Source: Niastella sp.
GTDB lineage: Bacteria > Bacteroidota > Bacteroidia > Chitinophagales > Chitinophagaceae
Assembly: GCA_016710595.1 (NCBI GenBank)
Contig: JADJVM010000003.1
Span: 62,001-126,000, forward strand
Length of the DNA stretch: 64,000 nucleotides
Reading direction: 5' to 3'
Shown: one piece after another, positions 38,294 through 48,139 of the stretch
How positions within the stretch are numbered: the first letter of the stretch is position 1
Layout: each line of letters starts with the position of its first letter
Notes under the pieces: model-generated
What the model saw: the letters and a program-made list of their open reading frames with translations, nothing else
Told to the model about the DNA's origin: nothing
Databases searched by the model: none
Program-made: the position numbers and the translations under genes

Positions 38294-38893
38294 TTATTCA
38301 GATTCAGCTACTACTTCTTTTACTTCAGGTATCATTCTTTTCATCATACCTTCTATACCGGCTTTTAAAGTGATGGTAGAAGATGGGCAACCGCTGCAAC
38401 TGCCCTGCATGGTAAGGTTTACCACGCCGTCTTCATAGCTTTTAAACTGAATGGCACCGCCATCCATTTCTACGGCAGGTTTCACATAATTTTCCAATAA
38501 TTCTTTAATGCGTTTCACCACATCATCGTCATCTGCTGCAGGTGCATTGCTGCTTTCAGATTTCATGGCGGCCACTTCTTCATCATTTACCACAGGTTTG
38601 CCTTCTTCAAGGTATTCTTTTAAAAACTGGCGAATGGTAGGAATTACATCCTGCCAGTCATCCGTATCCATTGTTTTGGTGAGTGTAATAAAATTACTGG
38701 CAATAAAAACAGATTTTATAAAAGGGAAAGTAAATAATTGTTGCGCCAGTGGCGAAGGTTTGGCACTAGCCTCATCAGCAAAGTCAATGCTTTTGCCCGG
38801 GTATAAAAGTTTATTGGCTACAAACTTCATGGTTTCGGGATTGGGCGTCATTTCGGTATAAATACTTATAACCGGGTTACCTGTCTTGATCAT
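38294..38893 (-). CDS. NifU-family Fe-S cluster scaffold/carrier (NFU)
   Basis: A 199-residue protein with an N-terminal Nfu-N domain (TEMTPNPETMKF near residues 13-24) and a C-terminal NifU-like domain with the cluster-binding CSGC at C166 and C169. The two are joined by an acidic linker (about 118-126). Such proteins carry 4Fe-4S clusters to target enzymes in the cytoplasm. The gene is monocistronic by appearance, with its own promoter box and terminator. Confidence 0.93.
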   Translation of the reverse strand: MIKTGNPVISIYTEMTPNPETMKFVANKLLYPGKSIDFADEASAKPSPLAQQLFTFPFIKSVFIASNFITLTKTMDTDDWQDVIPTIRQFLKEYLEEGKPVVNDEEVAAMKSESSNAPAADDDDVVKRIKELLENYVKPAVEMDGGAIQFKSYEDGVVNLTMQGSCSGCPSSTITLKAGIEGMMKRMIPEVKEVVAESE

Positions 38894-38918
38894 AATGCTG
38901 TTTTTAAAAATTCAACTA

Positions 38919-38936
38919 CAAAACTAATAAGTTTTG
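38919..38936 (-). promoter_or_regulatory. Promoter box of the NFU gene inside an inverted repeat
   Basis: Minus-strand TAGTTTTG (38919-38926) matches TAnnTTTG about 26 bases upstream of the ATG. It forms one arm of the perfect inverted repeat CAAAACT-AATA-AGTTTTG, which could be a repressor site. No -33 box is clear. Confidence 0.45.
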
Positions 38937-39202
38937 ATTGGTTTCACATGTAAATTGGCGTTAAAGAGCTGCTTTTTTCGGATTTCGAAAAATAAAGGGC
39001 TCTACAACCATTGGGGTTTCATAATAACGAGTAATAACCAATGTTTAACGTAAATTTCTTGAATTGTTTCATTTGTGATTTTTTAAACCGGCTACCTAAA
39101 AGAAATGAGCATTTAATTACCCGGCTTAAAGGTTCCATAATAGCATAAATATGAAATTGAACAATGGCATAATTTTTATCTTATAAACCTAAACATATAA
39201 AA
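38937..39202. other. Divergent intergenic region, no gene seen
   Basis: Together with the NFU promoter this makes a gap of about 309 bases between divergent genes. It is AT-rich, holds no credible reading frame, and no further promoter box or structured RNA was recognised. Confidence 0.5.
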
Positions 39203-39688
39203 ATGGAAAAGAATAAAAAACCTTCCGGGTTCGAAAAAATGTCAAGAGTTGTTACCGCAGCATCTGGTAGTACTGCTGCATTTGTTATAGCGGTAGGGGT
39301 AGTAATTGTATGGATCGTTACCGGCCCACTTTTTAATTATTCTGATACCTGGCAATTGGTAATCAATACGGGTACTACCATTGTAACTTTTTTAATGGTT
39401 TTTCTTATTCAGCGTAGCCAAAATAAAGACTCTGTTGCCATTCATTTAAAATTAAATGAACTTATTGTAGCGCATGATATTGCCAATAATCATTTAGTAT
39501 CTATTGAAGATATTAGTGAGGATGAATTAAAAGTGTTGCACAAATACTATAAACATCTTGCAGCATTATCGGGTGAGGAGATATCTTTAACAGAATCGCA
39601 TTCTATTGCTGCTGCCAATGAGCAACATACCCGAAAAAAAGCGGCCAGGATGAAAAGAAAAAAAGCTTCGGAACAGGAACCGAAATGA
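39203..39688 (+). CDS. Low-affinity iron permease family membrane protein
   Basis: A 161-residue protein with two membrane segments near residues 22-42 and 53-70, then the family segment FLIQRSQNKDSVAIHLKLNELI at about 70-91 and a charged C-terminal tail. This matches bacterial members of the low-affinity iron permease family. The name comes from fungal Fet4; transport by the small bacterial members is not established. The gene stands alone. Confidence 0.85.
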   Translation: MEKNKKPSGFEKMSRVVTAASGSTAAFVIAVGVVIVWIVTGPLFNYSDTWQLVINTGTTIVTFLMVFLIQRSQNKDSVAIHLKLNELIVAHDIANNHLVSIEDISEDELKVLHKYYKHLAALSGEEISLTESHSIAAANEQHTRKKAARMKRKKASEQEPK

Positions 39689-39744
39689 TTTTGAAAAACA
39701 TTATTTATTAAAAAGATTAGGATACCCGGAAAAAGCCCCAATGC

Positions 39745-42066
39745 TTATTCTATAATTCTCAGCTTGGCATAATTCAGCATGATTTTCTTTTCGCCGTTCA
39801 GTTCAAATTTTACGGTGGCAATGGGGTTATGGGCGGCACCTTCCATTTTCAGCACTTCGCCAAAACCAAATTTTTGATGCTCTACTTTTTGGCCTGCTCT
39901 TAGGCCACTGGTATCGCTGGGTACAAAATTTTCGCTGGGTGTATGTTCTTTTACTTGCGGCCTTGGCTTAGGTACCGTGAATGTTGATTTGGCAGGTTCT
40001 TCTTTTTTAAATTGATTTCCAAAGCCACGGTTCATCCGCTCAAAGGCATTTCCTGCTGCCCAACCCGATGCTGCATTGTTACGGGCAGGGCTACCGGCGT
40101 ATGTTTTATCAACATACTGTTCGGGAATTTCATCTATAAATCGGCTGGGGTCATTTTGTTGCAATTGGCCAAAACGGTACCGTGCATTGGCAAAGCTCAA
40201 AACCAGTTTATGTTTGGCCCTTGTAATAGCTACATAAAAAAGCCGGCGTTCTTCTTCTAATTCTTCACGGGTATTAATGCTCATGGCATTGGGGAAAAGT
40301 GTTTCTTCTAAACCGCCCAGGAATACCATCGGAAATTCCAAACCTTTTGCAGCGTGGATGGTCATCAATTTTACGACATCGCTGTTTTCAGGATCATCAT
40401 CGGCATCGGTAAGTAAAACAATTTGTTGCAAATAAGTTCCCAGACCTTTATCTCCCACTTCACCATCCTCTTCGTTCAGTGGTGTTTCGGTAAATTCTTT
40501 TATTGAGTTGAGCAATTCCTGTACGTTTTCGTACCTGGCAAGGCCTTCTGTTGTTTTATCATTAAATAAATCTTTTACAATGCCCGTATTTTTTCCTACC
40601 AATACAGCCAGGTCATAAGCATTTATTTTTTGCTGTTCGCTTTGAAACATTTTAATACTGGTAACAAATGCATCAATGCTTTCTAAAGTACCACTGCGAA
40701 AGCCATATTGAGATGCATGGCCCAATACTTCCCACATACTTATTGCATGAGTGTTAGCAATCAGTACCGTTTTATCAACGGTGGTTTTACCAATCCCCCT
40801 TGCCGGGTAGTTGATGATCCGCTTTAATGCTTCCTCATCCTTTGGGTTTACGATTACCCTTAAATAAGCTAAAAAATCTTTAATTTCTTTGCGTTGATAA
40901 AAACTCATACCACCGTAAATACGGTAAGCAATTCCCATCCTGCGAAGCGCTTCTTCAAAACTACGGCTCTGTGCATTGGTACGGTATAAGATGGCAAAAT
41001 CCCGGTTCATATAATGATTGCGCAGCTTATGCTCCTGTATGGTATCGGCCACCATTTTACCTTCATCGTTATCGGCCAGGGTACGAACCAATTTTATTTT
41101 TTCGCCTTCTTTATTATCTGTAAATAATTTTTTTTCTATTTGACCTTTATTATTACTGATAATTTCATTTGCAACGTGTAAAATATTTTTGGTACTCCGG
41201 TAATTCTGTTCCAGTTTTACGAGTTTAACTTCATCATAATCTTTTTGAAACTGTAAAATATTTTCAATGGTGGCGCCCCGGAAACTATAAATACTTTGGG
41301 CATCATCACCCACTACGCATACATTCTCATGCATAGCGCCCAGTAATTTTATAATTTCATATTGGGCAGGGTTGGTATCCTGGTACTCATCAATTAAAAT
41401 ATATTTAAACTTATGCTGGTATTTGGCCAGGCTTTCAGGAAAGTTTTTAAGCAAGAGGTACATTTTAAAAAGCAGGTCATCAAAATCCATGGCTCCATTT
41501 TTAAAACACCTTTTGGAATAGGCATCATAAATACGGCCAAGTGCAGGCCTGTTTGCCCGGGCATCTTCCTGTTGCAGCATGTAATCATGTAAATATTCTG
41601 CGGGGCCTATCAATGCGTTTTTTGCCGCTGAAATACGGTTGTAAACTACGTTGTGTTTATATTGTTTATCATCCAGCTCCAATTCTTTTATAACTGTTTT
41701 CACAACGCTTTTTGCATCTTCGGTATCGTATATCGTAAAATTATTGGGAAAGCCTAATTTATCGGCCTCGGCCCTTAAGATGCGGGCAAACACACTATGG
41801 AATGTTCCTATATATAAATTACGGGCTTCCCTGTTGCCCAATGAAACTTCAATCCTTGCTTTCATTTCTGCTGCCGCCTTATTGGTAAATGTAAGAGCCA
41901 GTATATTAAATGCATCTACGCCATGCTGTGCCATTAAATGGATAATACGGGTAGTAAGCACCTTGGTTTTGCCACTCCCGGCGCCCGCAATAATCATTAA
42001 AGGGCCATTGTGGTGCAGTACGGCTTCACGCTGTTGTTCATTAAGCGTTTCTAAATAATCTCGCAT
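39745..42066 (-). CDS. UvrD/PcrA/Rep-type ATP-dependent DNA helicase
   Basis: A 773-residue superfamily 1A helicase. Walker A GAGSGKT is at 28-34, the DEYQD Walker B at 226-230, and the motifs QNYRSTKN, MTIHAAKGLEFP and VAITRAKHKL follow in order. The C-terminal 130 residues are variable and end in a Tudor-like segment (GQKVEHQKFGFGEV), as in PcrA/UvrD. It unwinds DNA 3' to 5' in repair and replication restart. A TACCTTTG box lies only five bases upstream of the ATG (42071-42078), too close to be convincing. Confidence 0.94.
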   Translation of the reverse strand: MRDYLETLNEQQREAVLHHNGPLMIIAGAGSGKTKVLTTRIIHLMAQHGVDAFNILALTFTNKAAAEMKARIEVSLGNREARNLYIGTFHSVFARILRAEADKLGFPNNFTIYDTEDAKSVVKTVIKELELDDKQYKHNVVYNRISAAKNALIGPAEYLHDYMLQQEDARANRPALGRIYDAYSKRCFKNGAMDFDDLLFKMYLLLKNFPESLAKYQHKFKYILIDEYQDTNPAQYEIIKLLGAMHENVCVVGDDAQSIYSFRGATIENILQFQKDYDEVKLVKLEQNYRSTKNILHVANEIISNNKGQIEKKLFTDNKEGEKIKLVRTLADNDEGKMVADTIQEHKLRNHYMNRDFAILYRTNAQSRSFEEALRRMGIAYRIYGGMSFYQRKEIKDFLAYLRVIVNPKDEEALKRIINYPARGIGKTTVDKTVLIANTHAISMWEVLGHASQYGFRSGTLESIDAFVTSIKMFQSEQQKINAYDLAVLVGKNTGIVKDLFNDKTTEGLARYENVQELLNSIKEFTETPLNEEDGEVGDKGLGTYLQQIVLLTDADDDPENSDVVKLMTIHAAKGLEFPMVFLGGLEETLFPNAMSINTREELEEERRLFYVAITRAKHKLVLSFANARYRFGQLQQNDPSRFIDEIPEQYVDKTYAGSPARNNAASGWAAGNAFERMNRGFGNQFKKEEPAKSTFTVPKPRPQVKEHTPSENFVPSDTSGLRAGQKVEHQKFGFGEVLKMEGAAHNPIATVKFELNGEKKIMLNYAKLRIIE

Positions 42067-42156
42067 CTTACAAAGGTAAATTTTTTAAAAGCTTACATGA
42101 ATTTAATTATGAACGCATTTATTTTTTGTACCTTGCCCATCAATTTTTTTTATACT

Positions 42157-42519
42157 ATGGGTAAAAGTGTACCGGTGTTTCTCTTTTTCTTTTTTATTAT
42201 TTTTTTAGCATGTTATTCCTGCTCAAAGCCAAATGATATTCATGATCAAAATGGCGGTTCGTTACCAAGTAATTATGTAGATATTAAAGATACTACCTAT
42301 AACCCGGCTGTACTTACTTTAGTAAGTGGTTCCTCTGTTACTTTTGTAAATAACACTGCTACCACGCATACTTTAATTTCGGGGAATACCAATTTCTTTG
42401 ATTCTGCCATTGTAACGCCGGGTCATTTTTTCTTTTTAAAAAAAGATATTGATGGGGTGTTAGAATATCACTGTAAGGAACATCCTAATTTTATTGGTCG
42501 GATCTTTTTTACCCCTTAA
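42157..42519 (+). CDS. Cupredoxin-domain lipoprotein
   Basis: A 120-residue protein. The ATG at 42157 gives a hydrophobic signal ending in a cysteine (ACYSC), suggesting a lipoprotein; an upstream in-frame ATG exists but adds an implausible N-terminus. The plastocyanin-like domain keeps the copper ligands His in ATTHTL and Cys and His in YHCKEHP. It probably binds copper and transfers electrons at the cell envelope. The gene is divergent from the helicase gene and 39 bases before an MFS gene. Confidence 0.82.
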   Translation: MGKSVPVFLFFFFIIFLACYSCSKPNDIHDQNGGSLPSNYVDIKDTTYNPAVLTLVSGSSVTFVNNTATTHTLISGNTNFFDSAIVTPGHFFFLKKDIDGVLEYHCKEHPNFIGRIFFTP

Positions 42520-42558
42520 TGTATTTAACATTCAAAGTCAACTTCTTTCTAATTATTT

Positions 42559-43788
42559 ATGCCTCATAAAAAACAAGCAGCAATCGGTTTTATTTTTATT
42601 ACCCTGCTCATTGATATTACCGGCATAGGATTAATAATACCCGTAATTCCAAAATTAATAGAAGAGCTGATACAAGGCGGAATTAGCAAGGCTTCGTTTT
42701 ATGGCGGTTTGCTCACTTTTACTTTTGCTTTTATGCAATTCTTTTTTTCACCCATGCTGGGAGCATTGAGTGATAAATATGGGCGGCGGCCAATTATTCT
42801 TATTTCATTGTTTGGATCGGGCTTGGATTATCTTTTTTTATCTTTTGCACCTACGCTTGCATTATTATTTGTGGGAAGGGCTATATCGGGTATTACGGGC
42901 GCCAGCATTACTACTGCTACGGCTTATATAGCCGATGTGAGTACAGCTGAAACCCGGGCCAAAAATTTTGGTATGGTAGGGGCTGCATTTGGTTTGGGCT
43001 TTATCATTGGTCCTGTTATTGGCGGGTTATTGGGGCCGCTGGGTTCCAGGGTACCCTTTATGGCGGCAGCGGGCCTTTGCTTTGTAAACTGGATCTATGG
43101 TTATTTTGTATTACCCGAATCTTTACCCAAAGAGAACAGGAGAAATATAAGCCGAAAAACAATGATCCCCGGCCGTTCGCTTATTGAATTTAAAAAACAT
43201 CCTGAATTGGGAGGGTTGGTAAGTGTATTTGTTTTGATTTACCTGGCTTCTCATGCGGTACAAAGTAACTGGAGTTTTTTTACGATTGAAAAATTTGGCT
43301 GGAGCGAAAAAATGATTGGCATCTCATTGGGTGTTGTAGGTTTATTGGTAGCCATTGTACAAGGGGTACTTATTAGGTTTATTAATCCACGGCTGGGCAA
43401 TGAAAAAAGTATTTACACCGGCCTTCTTTTATATTCATTGGGTTTATTTTTATTTGCCTTTGCGTGGCAAAGCTGGATGATGTTTGCATTTCTTATTCCT
43501 TACTGCCTGGGCGGAATTGCCGGCCCTGCCATACAATCCATTATTGCTTCACATGTACCCAATAATGAACAGGGCGAAGTACAGGGGGCACTTACCAGTT
43601 TGGTGAGTTTAACTTCCATAGTAGGGCCTCCTCTTATGACGGGTTTGTTTGCATTTTTTACCGGGCCATCTGCACCCTTTCATTTTTCAGGAGCTGCATT
43701 TTTGTTAGGTGCTATTTTTATGCTGGCCAGTACCCTGATTGCTTATCGTGCTTTACACAAAGTAAATTCTACTGTTGCAGGTTCGTAG
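42559..43788 (+). CDS. MFS transporter, TetA-like drug efflux family
   Basis: A 409-residue protein with twelve predicted membrane segments. Motif A, GALSDKYGRRP, is at 68-78 between TM2 and TM3, and motif C-like GPVIGGLLGPLG is near TM5. The overall pattern (LLIDITGIGLIIPVIPKLI at the start) is that of the TetA/drug:H+ antiporter group. The substrate cannot be inferred, and tetracycline resistance should not be assumed. Confidence 0.88.
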   Translation: MPHKKQAAIGFIFITLLIDITGIGLIIPVIPKLIEELIQGGISKASFYGGLLTFTFAFMQFFFSPMLGALSDKYGRRPIILISLFGSGLDYLFLSFAPTLALLFVGRAISGITGASITTATAYIADVSTAETRAKNFGMVGAAFGLGFIIGPVIGGLLGPLGSRVPFMAAAGLCFVNWIYGYFVLPESLPKENRRNISRKTMIPGRSLIEFKKHPELGGLVSVFVLIYLASHAVQSNWSFFTIEKFGWSEKMIGISLGVVGLLVAIVQGVLIRFINPRLGNEKSIYTGLLLYSLGLFLFAFAWQSWMMFAFLIPYCLGGIAGPAIQSIIASHVPNNEQGEVQGALTSLVSLTSIVGPPLMTGLFAFFTGPSAPFHFSGAAFLLGAIFMLASTLIAYRALHKVNSTVAGS

Positions 43789-44097
43789 TTTTTCTATTCA
43801 CCGGCCAATATATTCAGTAAAGTTTCGTAAAAATGAGTGCTTTCCTATAGCAAAAAAAAATATGTAAAGAATCATACATTTTTTTACAATATTCTTTAGC
43901 AAATTTCGCTTTAATATCCAGAGTATTTTTTTCAAGCATGATTCAAGACAAACTACTCCTCTTTTATAAAACTAACCGTTGATTAACCGATATCGTTAAC
44001 CGATATAAAACACCATATTTTTTGTTAGGCAGACAGGACAAGAAGAGCCCCGGATTGGTCGGGGCTACTTCATTTTATAAAATTATGTTTTAGGAAA
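43789..44097. other. Convergent intergenic region with small repeats and hairpins
   Basis: An A/T-rich hairpin with an ATGTA/TACAT stem and T-run at about 43852-43887 could terminate the MFS gene. A 13-base direct repeat, TTAACCGATATCG, occurs twice at 43983-44006 (second copy lacks the last two bases). A GC-rich hairpin follows at 44047-44067. No reading frame is supported. Confidence 0.55.
44047..44067. terminator. GC-rich hairpin between convergent genes
   Basis: Stem AGCCCCG/CGGGGCT with a 7-base loop. The flanking T-runs are poor on both strands, so it may act as a weak bidirectional terminator between the MFS gene and the PAP2-like gene. Confidence 0.5.
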
Positions 44098-44766
44098 TTA
44101 GATTACGATGGCAGCAATAAACTGGCAAATAAGCCCTAAAAACAATCCGGTATATAATTCCTTTTCTGTATGATCGCTAATCAATAACCTACTTGTACAT
44201 ACAAGCCCGGCAATGAGTATTACAATGCTTACCGGCCATGTCATCAACATGGTTTGACTAAATGCAATCACTAAAAAAAATCCGAGCCAGCCGCCAACAC
44301 TCAATGCATGAATACTTATTTTTTGATAAATATTGGCCATTAAAGCAGCGTTACAAGATAAGAATACGCCGAAGATAAAAGAAGGTAACACATTGGGATA
44401 CATCACCTGTTTCCTAAACACCAGGTAAGCCCAAAAATAAAATATGCTGCAAGCGATGTAAGGAATAATGCGGTCTCTTTGGGTGCGCAGGTAAATAGAT
44501 TCTATAAAGCCAAGCGCCTTTAATAAAACGATACTTAGCAAAGGAAAGAAAACCATATTTAAAAGAACAACGAGTAGTGTTTGTTGTTTTGCCTGCTCAG
44601 AAAAACCGGCAAAATAAGTGGGATGCAGGTACACTATAAAAGCAATTACATACACCGGTATAAATATGGGATGAAATATCCAGGAGAAAATTACAGCCGG
44701 GATGCGTAATGCAATAGATACCGGCTTCTGCCGGCTGGCCTGTGCTGCGGGTGAGCTTATGTTCAT
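44098..44766 (-). CDS. PAP2-like integral membrane protein
   Basis: A 222-residue protein with about six membrane segments. The C-terminal half carries KISIHALSVGGW and SDHTEKELYTGLFLG, which place histidines as in the PAP2 phosphatase superfamily; the N-terminal phosphatase motif is not clear, so activity is uncertain. It lies seven bases after rpoN and probably shares its transcript. Confidence 0.65.
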   Translation of the reverse strand: MNISSPAAQASRQKPVSIALRIPAVIFSWIFHPIFIPVYVIAFIVYLHPTYFAGFSEQAKQQTLLVVLLNMVFFPLLSIVLLKALGFIESIYLRTQRDRIIPYIACSIFYFWAYLVFRKQVMYPNVLPSFIFGVFLSCNAALMANIYQKISIHALSVGGWLGFFLVIAFSQTMLMTWPVSIVILIAGLVCTSRLLISDHTEKELYTGLFLGLICQFIAAIVI

Positions 44767-44773
44767 AAATTTT

Positions 44774-46249
44774 TTAAAGAATTTTACGTAACCTGGCTAC
44801 CGGGATATTTAATTGTTCCCGGTATTTAGCTACTGTTCTGCGTGCAATATTATAGCCTTTTTCCTGAAGCAATTCAGTAAGTTTTTCATCGCTATAGGGG
44901 TGCTTTTTTGTTTCTTCTTCAATGAGGTCGGTTAATATTTTTTTTACTTCACGGGTACTTACTTCTTCGCCACTGTCAGTTTGCAGGCTTTCGCTAAAGA
45001 AAAATTTTAATCGAAAAGTACCGAATTCTGTTTGTACAAATTTGCTGTTTGCCACACGGCTAACGGTGGAAATATCTAAATGTGTTGTTTCTGCAATATC
45101 TTTCAAAATCATGGGGCGCAGGTTGGTTTCATCGCCGGTTACAAAAAAATCATGCTGGTAATTCATGATGGCCTCCATGGTATTCAGCAAGGTGTTTTGC
45201 CTTTGCTTTATTGCATCAATAAACCATTTAGCCGAGTCAATTTTTTGTTTGATAAAAAGGACTGCTTCTTTTTGGCGTTTATCTTTTTTGCTTCCCCTTT
45301 CATAATCTTTCAGCATATCCCGGTAGCCATCGCTAATGCGCAGGTCGGGAGCATTTTTACTATTTAAAGAAAGTTCCAGTTTCCCATTATTATTTACAAT
45401 AAAAAAATCGGGGATGATGTAGTTCCTGTTTTTTCCTGTATCGCCGGTATTCCCTGGTTTGGGGTTCAGCTTTATGATCTGTGCAATAATTTCACGAAGG
45501 TTTTCATCCGTAAGGTCAAAAGCTTTTTGTATTTTTTCGTAATGCTTCTTCGTAAATTCCTCAAAGTACTTTTCAAGTACCTTGATGGCCAATTTGATTG
45601 TAGTTGTTTGTTCTTTTCTTTCCAGTTGCAATAACAAACATTCCTGTAAATTTCTTGCCCCTACACCTGGTGGGTCAAACTGCTGAATTTGAACCAGCAG
45701 GTCTGCTATTTCTTCTTCATCAGTATTTACATTTTGCCTGAATGCTAAATCATCAATAATGGATTCTATTTCCCTACGCAAATAACCATCATCATCTAAA
45801 CTTCCAATAATTTGTATCGCTACTTTTCGTTGGTGTTCAGTAAGGGTGAGCATTCCTAACTGCTGGAGCATGATCTCCATAAAACTCACTTCTACTTTAT
45901 GGGGCGTTACCCTGGTTTCATCCTGCTCAGGATAATTGGTATCCCTTAAACGATAATCACCTACTTCGTCATCGCCTTCATGTACATATTCGGCAATATC
46001 TATACTGTCGTAATCGTCCTGGCTGCCATCTTTTTCATATTCATCTTCATTCGTATTTTCCGCCTCATCATTATTGTACTCATCTTCAAACGTATCATCT
46101 CCCTGTTCCAAAGCAGGGTTTTCTTCCATTTCTTCTTTAATTCTTTCGTCTAATATAGCCGTGGGTACCTGCAACAATTTCATCAGCTGAATTTGCTGAG
46201 GCGATAGTTTTTGTAATAATTTTTGCTGTAGATGTTGCTGAAGAGCCAT
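44774..46249 (-). CDS. rpoN: RNA polymerase sigma-54 factor
   Basis: A 491-residue sigma-54. The N-terminal region I is Gln-rich (LQQKLLQKLSPQQIQLMKLLQVP), region II is acidic (about 48-100), and the core-binding and DNA-binding parts follow. The RpoN box ARRTVAKYRE is at 469-478. It directs polymerase to -24/-12 promoters with enhancer-binding activators. The acidic stretch is longer than in proteobacterial forms. It starts at an ATG. Confidence 0.96.
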   Translation of the reverse strand: MALQQHLQQKLLQKLSPQQIQLMKLLQVPTAILDERIKEEMEENPALEQGDDTFEDEYNNDEAENTNEDEYEKDGSQDDYDSIDIAEYVHEGDDEVGDYRLRDTNYPEQDETRVTPHKVEVSFMEIMLQQLGMLTLTEHQRKVAIQIIGSLDDDGYLRREIESIIDDLAFRQNVNTDEEEIADLLVQIQQFDPPGVGARNLQECLLLQLERKEQTTTIKLAIKVLEKYFEEFTKKHYEKIQKAFDLTDENLREIIAQIIKLNPKPGNTGDTGKNRNYIIPDFFIVNNNGKLELSLNSKNAPDLRISDGYRDMLKDYERGSKKDKRQKEAVLFIKQKIDSAKWFIDAIKQRQNTLLNTMEAIMNYQHDFFVTGDETNLRPMILKDIAETTHLDISTVSRVANSKFVQTEFGTFRLKFFFSESLQTDSGEEVSTREVKKILTDLIEEETKKHPYSDEKLTELLQEKGYNIARRTVAKYREQLNIPVARLRKIL

Positions 46250-46477
46250 AGCTGTGCAGTTTTATAGGTTCTAAACCAGGGCGTTTTCTCTTTTACAGTG
46301 AAGTTAATAAAACTTTTTGAAAGTTTGCACGGTTTTTGCAGGAAAGTTTTCAAGACTCCTTAAATAATGCTACAACGCAACACTGGTAAGTGTTTTACAA
46401 ATTTATGCTGCTACAGTCCTTTTACTATGTATGTATAGAAAAGACCAATAATTAAAATTTCTAAAAATATTTTTATT

Positions 46478-47674
46478 TTATTTTACCTTTGGCAATGGCG
46501 CCGGTTCTTTAAAATATTTTAGTCGCAGGCTGTCTGACCAGCCATTCAAATTCTTTTCAATACTCTTACTGCTAAAAAAGATCATACCCTGTAAATTTGG
46601 ATTTTTCCTGATTTCTTCTATTTGTTTAGGCAATTGGGTTTTATCTCGCCAGGCAGTATTACTACCGGCACGGTACATCCCCAACCCGATATAGCAATTT
46701 TTGCCATAGGTATGTTCTCCCCACCATTTTGATAGTGTTTCAAATGCCACCAACGGATGGCCAAACTCCCAATAGAGTTGAGGCGCTACATAATCAATCC
46801 AGCTATTGCGGAGCCATAATAAAATATCAGCATACAAGTCATCATAATTGGTTTGGCCTGCTTTTGTTAAACTTCCTATGGGATCTTTATCACTATTGCG
46901 CCATACTCCAAATGGGCTTATCCCGAATTGACAATGTGGATTGGTTGTTTTAATAACCGTATGCAATTTTAAGATGACAGAATCCACATTGCTGCGCCGC
47001 CATTCATCTTTATCCATCCCTTTACCGTATTTAGTATAGCTTTTTCCATCTGGAAATTCTTTATTGGGAATGCGGTAAGGGTAAAAGTAATCATCAAAAT
47101 GTATGGCATCTATATCATATCTTTTTACCACATCTCTTACTACTTCTACTACATATTGCTGGGCTTCCTTATTACCCGGATCAAAGTATTTTTTATCACC
47201 ATAATTTAAAAACCATTCCGGGTGTACCCGGGTGATATGGGTTGCCGAGATAGAGCTCTTACCAATATTAAACACGGCCCGGTAAGGGTTCATCCAGGCA
47301 TGAAATTCCATGCCTCTTTTATGTGCTTCTGCTATCATAAATTCAAGTGGGTCGTAGTAAGGAACGGGAGGTTGCCCTTGCTTTCCGGTAAGCCATTCGC
47401 TCCAGGGTTCGTAAGGTGAAGGATAAAGGGCATCGGTTGCTGGCCGTATCTGCATGATAATGGCATTGATACCATTGGCCTGGTGCATATCTAAAAGTTT
47501 TACAAAAGATGCTTTTTGAATTTCGCTATTTACAGTTGGCGTTACCGGCCAGTCAATATTACTTACGGTTGCAATCCATACACCCCTAAACTCAGGCTTC
47601 ACAGGTGTTTGAGCCATACTGTTCCCAATGAGTAATGCGCTTAACATTACCATCAAACTGCTTTTTACACTCAT
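46478..47674 (-). CDS. Secreted family 10-like glycosyl hydrolase (GHL10)
   Basis: A 398-residue protein. The ATG at 47674 gives a signal peptide ending near MAQ (residue 22). The GHL10/DUF187 domain follows: RGVWIATVSNIDWP near 30-43, AWMNPYR, DAIHFDDYFYPY and YVAPQLYWEFG. It probably hydrolyses a cell-wall or surface glycan; members of this family include peptidoglycan-active enzymes. It starts 15 bases after the stop of the MarR gene, with which it may be cotranscribed. Confidence 0.88.
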   Translation of the reverse strand: MSVKSSLMVMLSALLIGNSMAQTPVKPEFRGVWIATVSNIDWPVTPTVNSEIQKASFVKLLDMHQANGINAIIMQIRPATDALYPSPYEPWSEWLTGKQGQPPVPYYDPLEFMIAEAHKRGMEFHAWMNPYRAVFNIGKSSISATHITRVHPEWFLNYGDKKYFDPGNKEAQQYVVEVVRDVVKRYDIDAIHFDDYFYPYRIPNKEFPDGKSYTKYGKGMDKDEWRRSNVDSVILKLHTVIKTTNPHCQFGISPFGVWRNSDKDPIGSLTKAGQTNYDDLYADILLWLRNSWIDYVAPQLYWEFGHPLVAFETLSKWWGEHTYGKNCYIGLGMYRAGSNTAWRDKTQLPKQIEEIRKNPNLQGMIFFSSKSIEKNLNGWSDSLRLKYFKEPAPLPKVK

Positions 47675-47689
47675 TATACTCTCCAATTT

Positions 47690-48139
47690 TTATTTAGACC
47701 TTAATTTATCTAATAATGTATTCAACAAAACGGCTTCATCTTCTGAAATTCCATTCATAATGTTAAGCATCTCATCTTCCCTGGTATCCAGTTTATACAA
47801 CACTTGTTTCCCGGTTTCTGAAATGGTAACATCCACCAGCCTTTTATCTATCAGCGAAATTGTTTTTAATACCAAACCCTTTTTCACCAGGCGGTCTACC
47901 ATACGGCTGGTATCGCTCATCTTATCGAGCATACGGGTTCGAATCTGTATGGTAGATAATGGCTTATTGGCACCCCTTAGAATACGTAAAATATTAAACT
48001 GTTGTGGTGTAATATCCTGCCTGTCAAAAAAAACTTTCGTTCGGTCATTTACCCAATTACTGGTGTATATCAGGTTAACCATTGCTTTCTGGAACTCGTT
48101 TTTAAAGTTCACTTGATGGATGTCAGTTTCTATCCCCAT
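47690..48139 (-). CDS. MarR-family transcriptional regulator
   Basis: A 149-residue winged-helix regulator. The helix-turn-helix is at about residues 50-90 (STIQIRTRMLDKMSDTSRMVDRLVKKG), followed by the wing RLVDVTISETG. ATG at 48139 is preferred to an upstream frame that would begin next to a ten-C tract (48164-48173). The tract lies 25-34 bases upstream of the start and could affect expression if its length varies. It precedes the GHL10 hydrolase gene. Confidence 0.88.
   Translation of the reverse strand: MGIETDIHQVNFKNEFQKAMVNLIYTSNWVNDRTKVFFDRQDITPQQFNILRILRGANKPLSTIQIRTRMLDKMSDTSRMVDRLVKKGLVLKTISLIDKRLVDVTISETGKQVLYKLDTREDEMLNIMNGISEDEAVLLNTLLDKLRSK

Noticed and set aside
42559..43788. 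Tetracycline resistance gene
   Set aside because: The protein belongs to the TetA-like MFS group, but this alone does not show drug specificity and there is no resistance context.
47628..48116. 162-codon plus-strand frame opposite the MarR gene
   Set aside because: Antisense shadow; the minus-strand MarR frame has clear family motifs.
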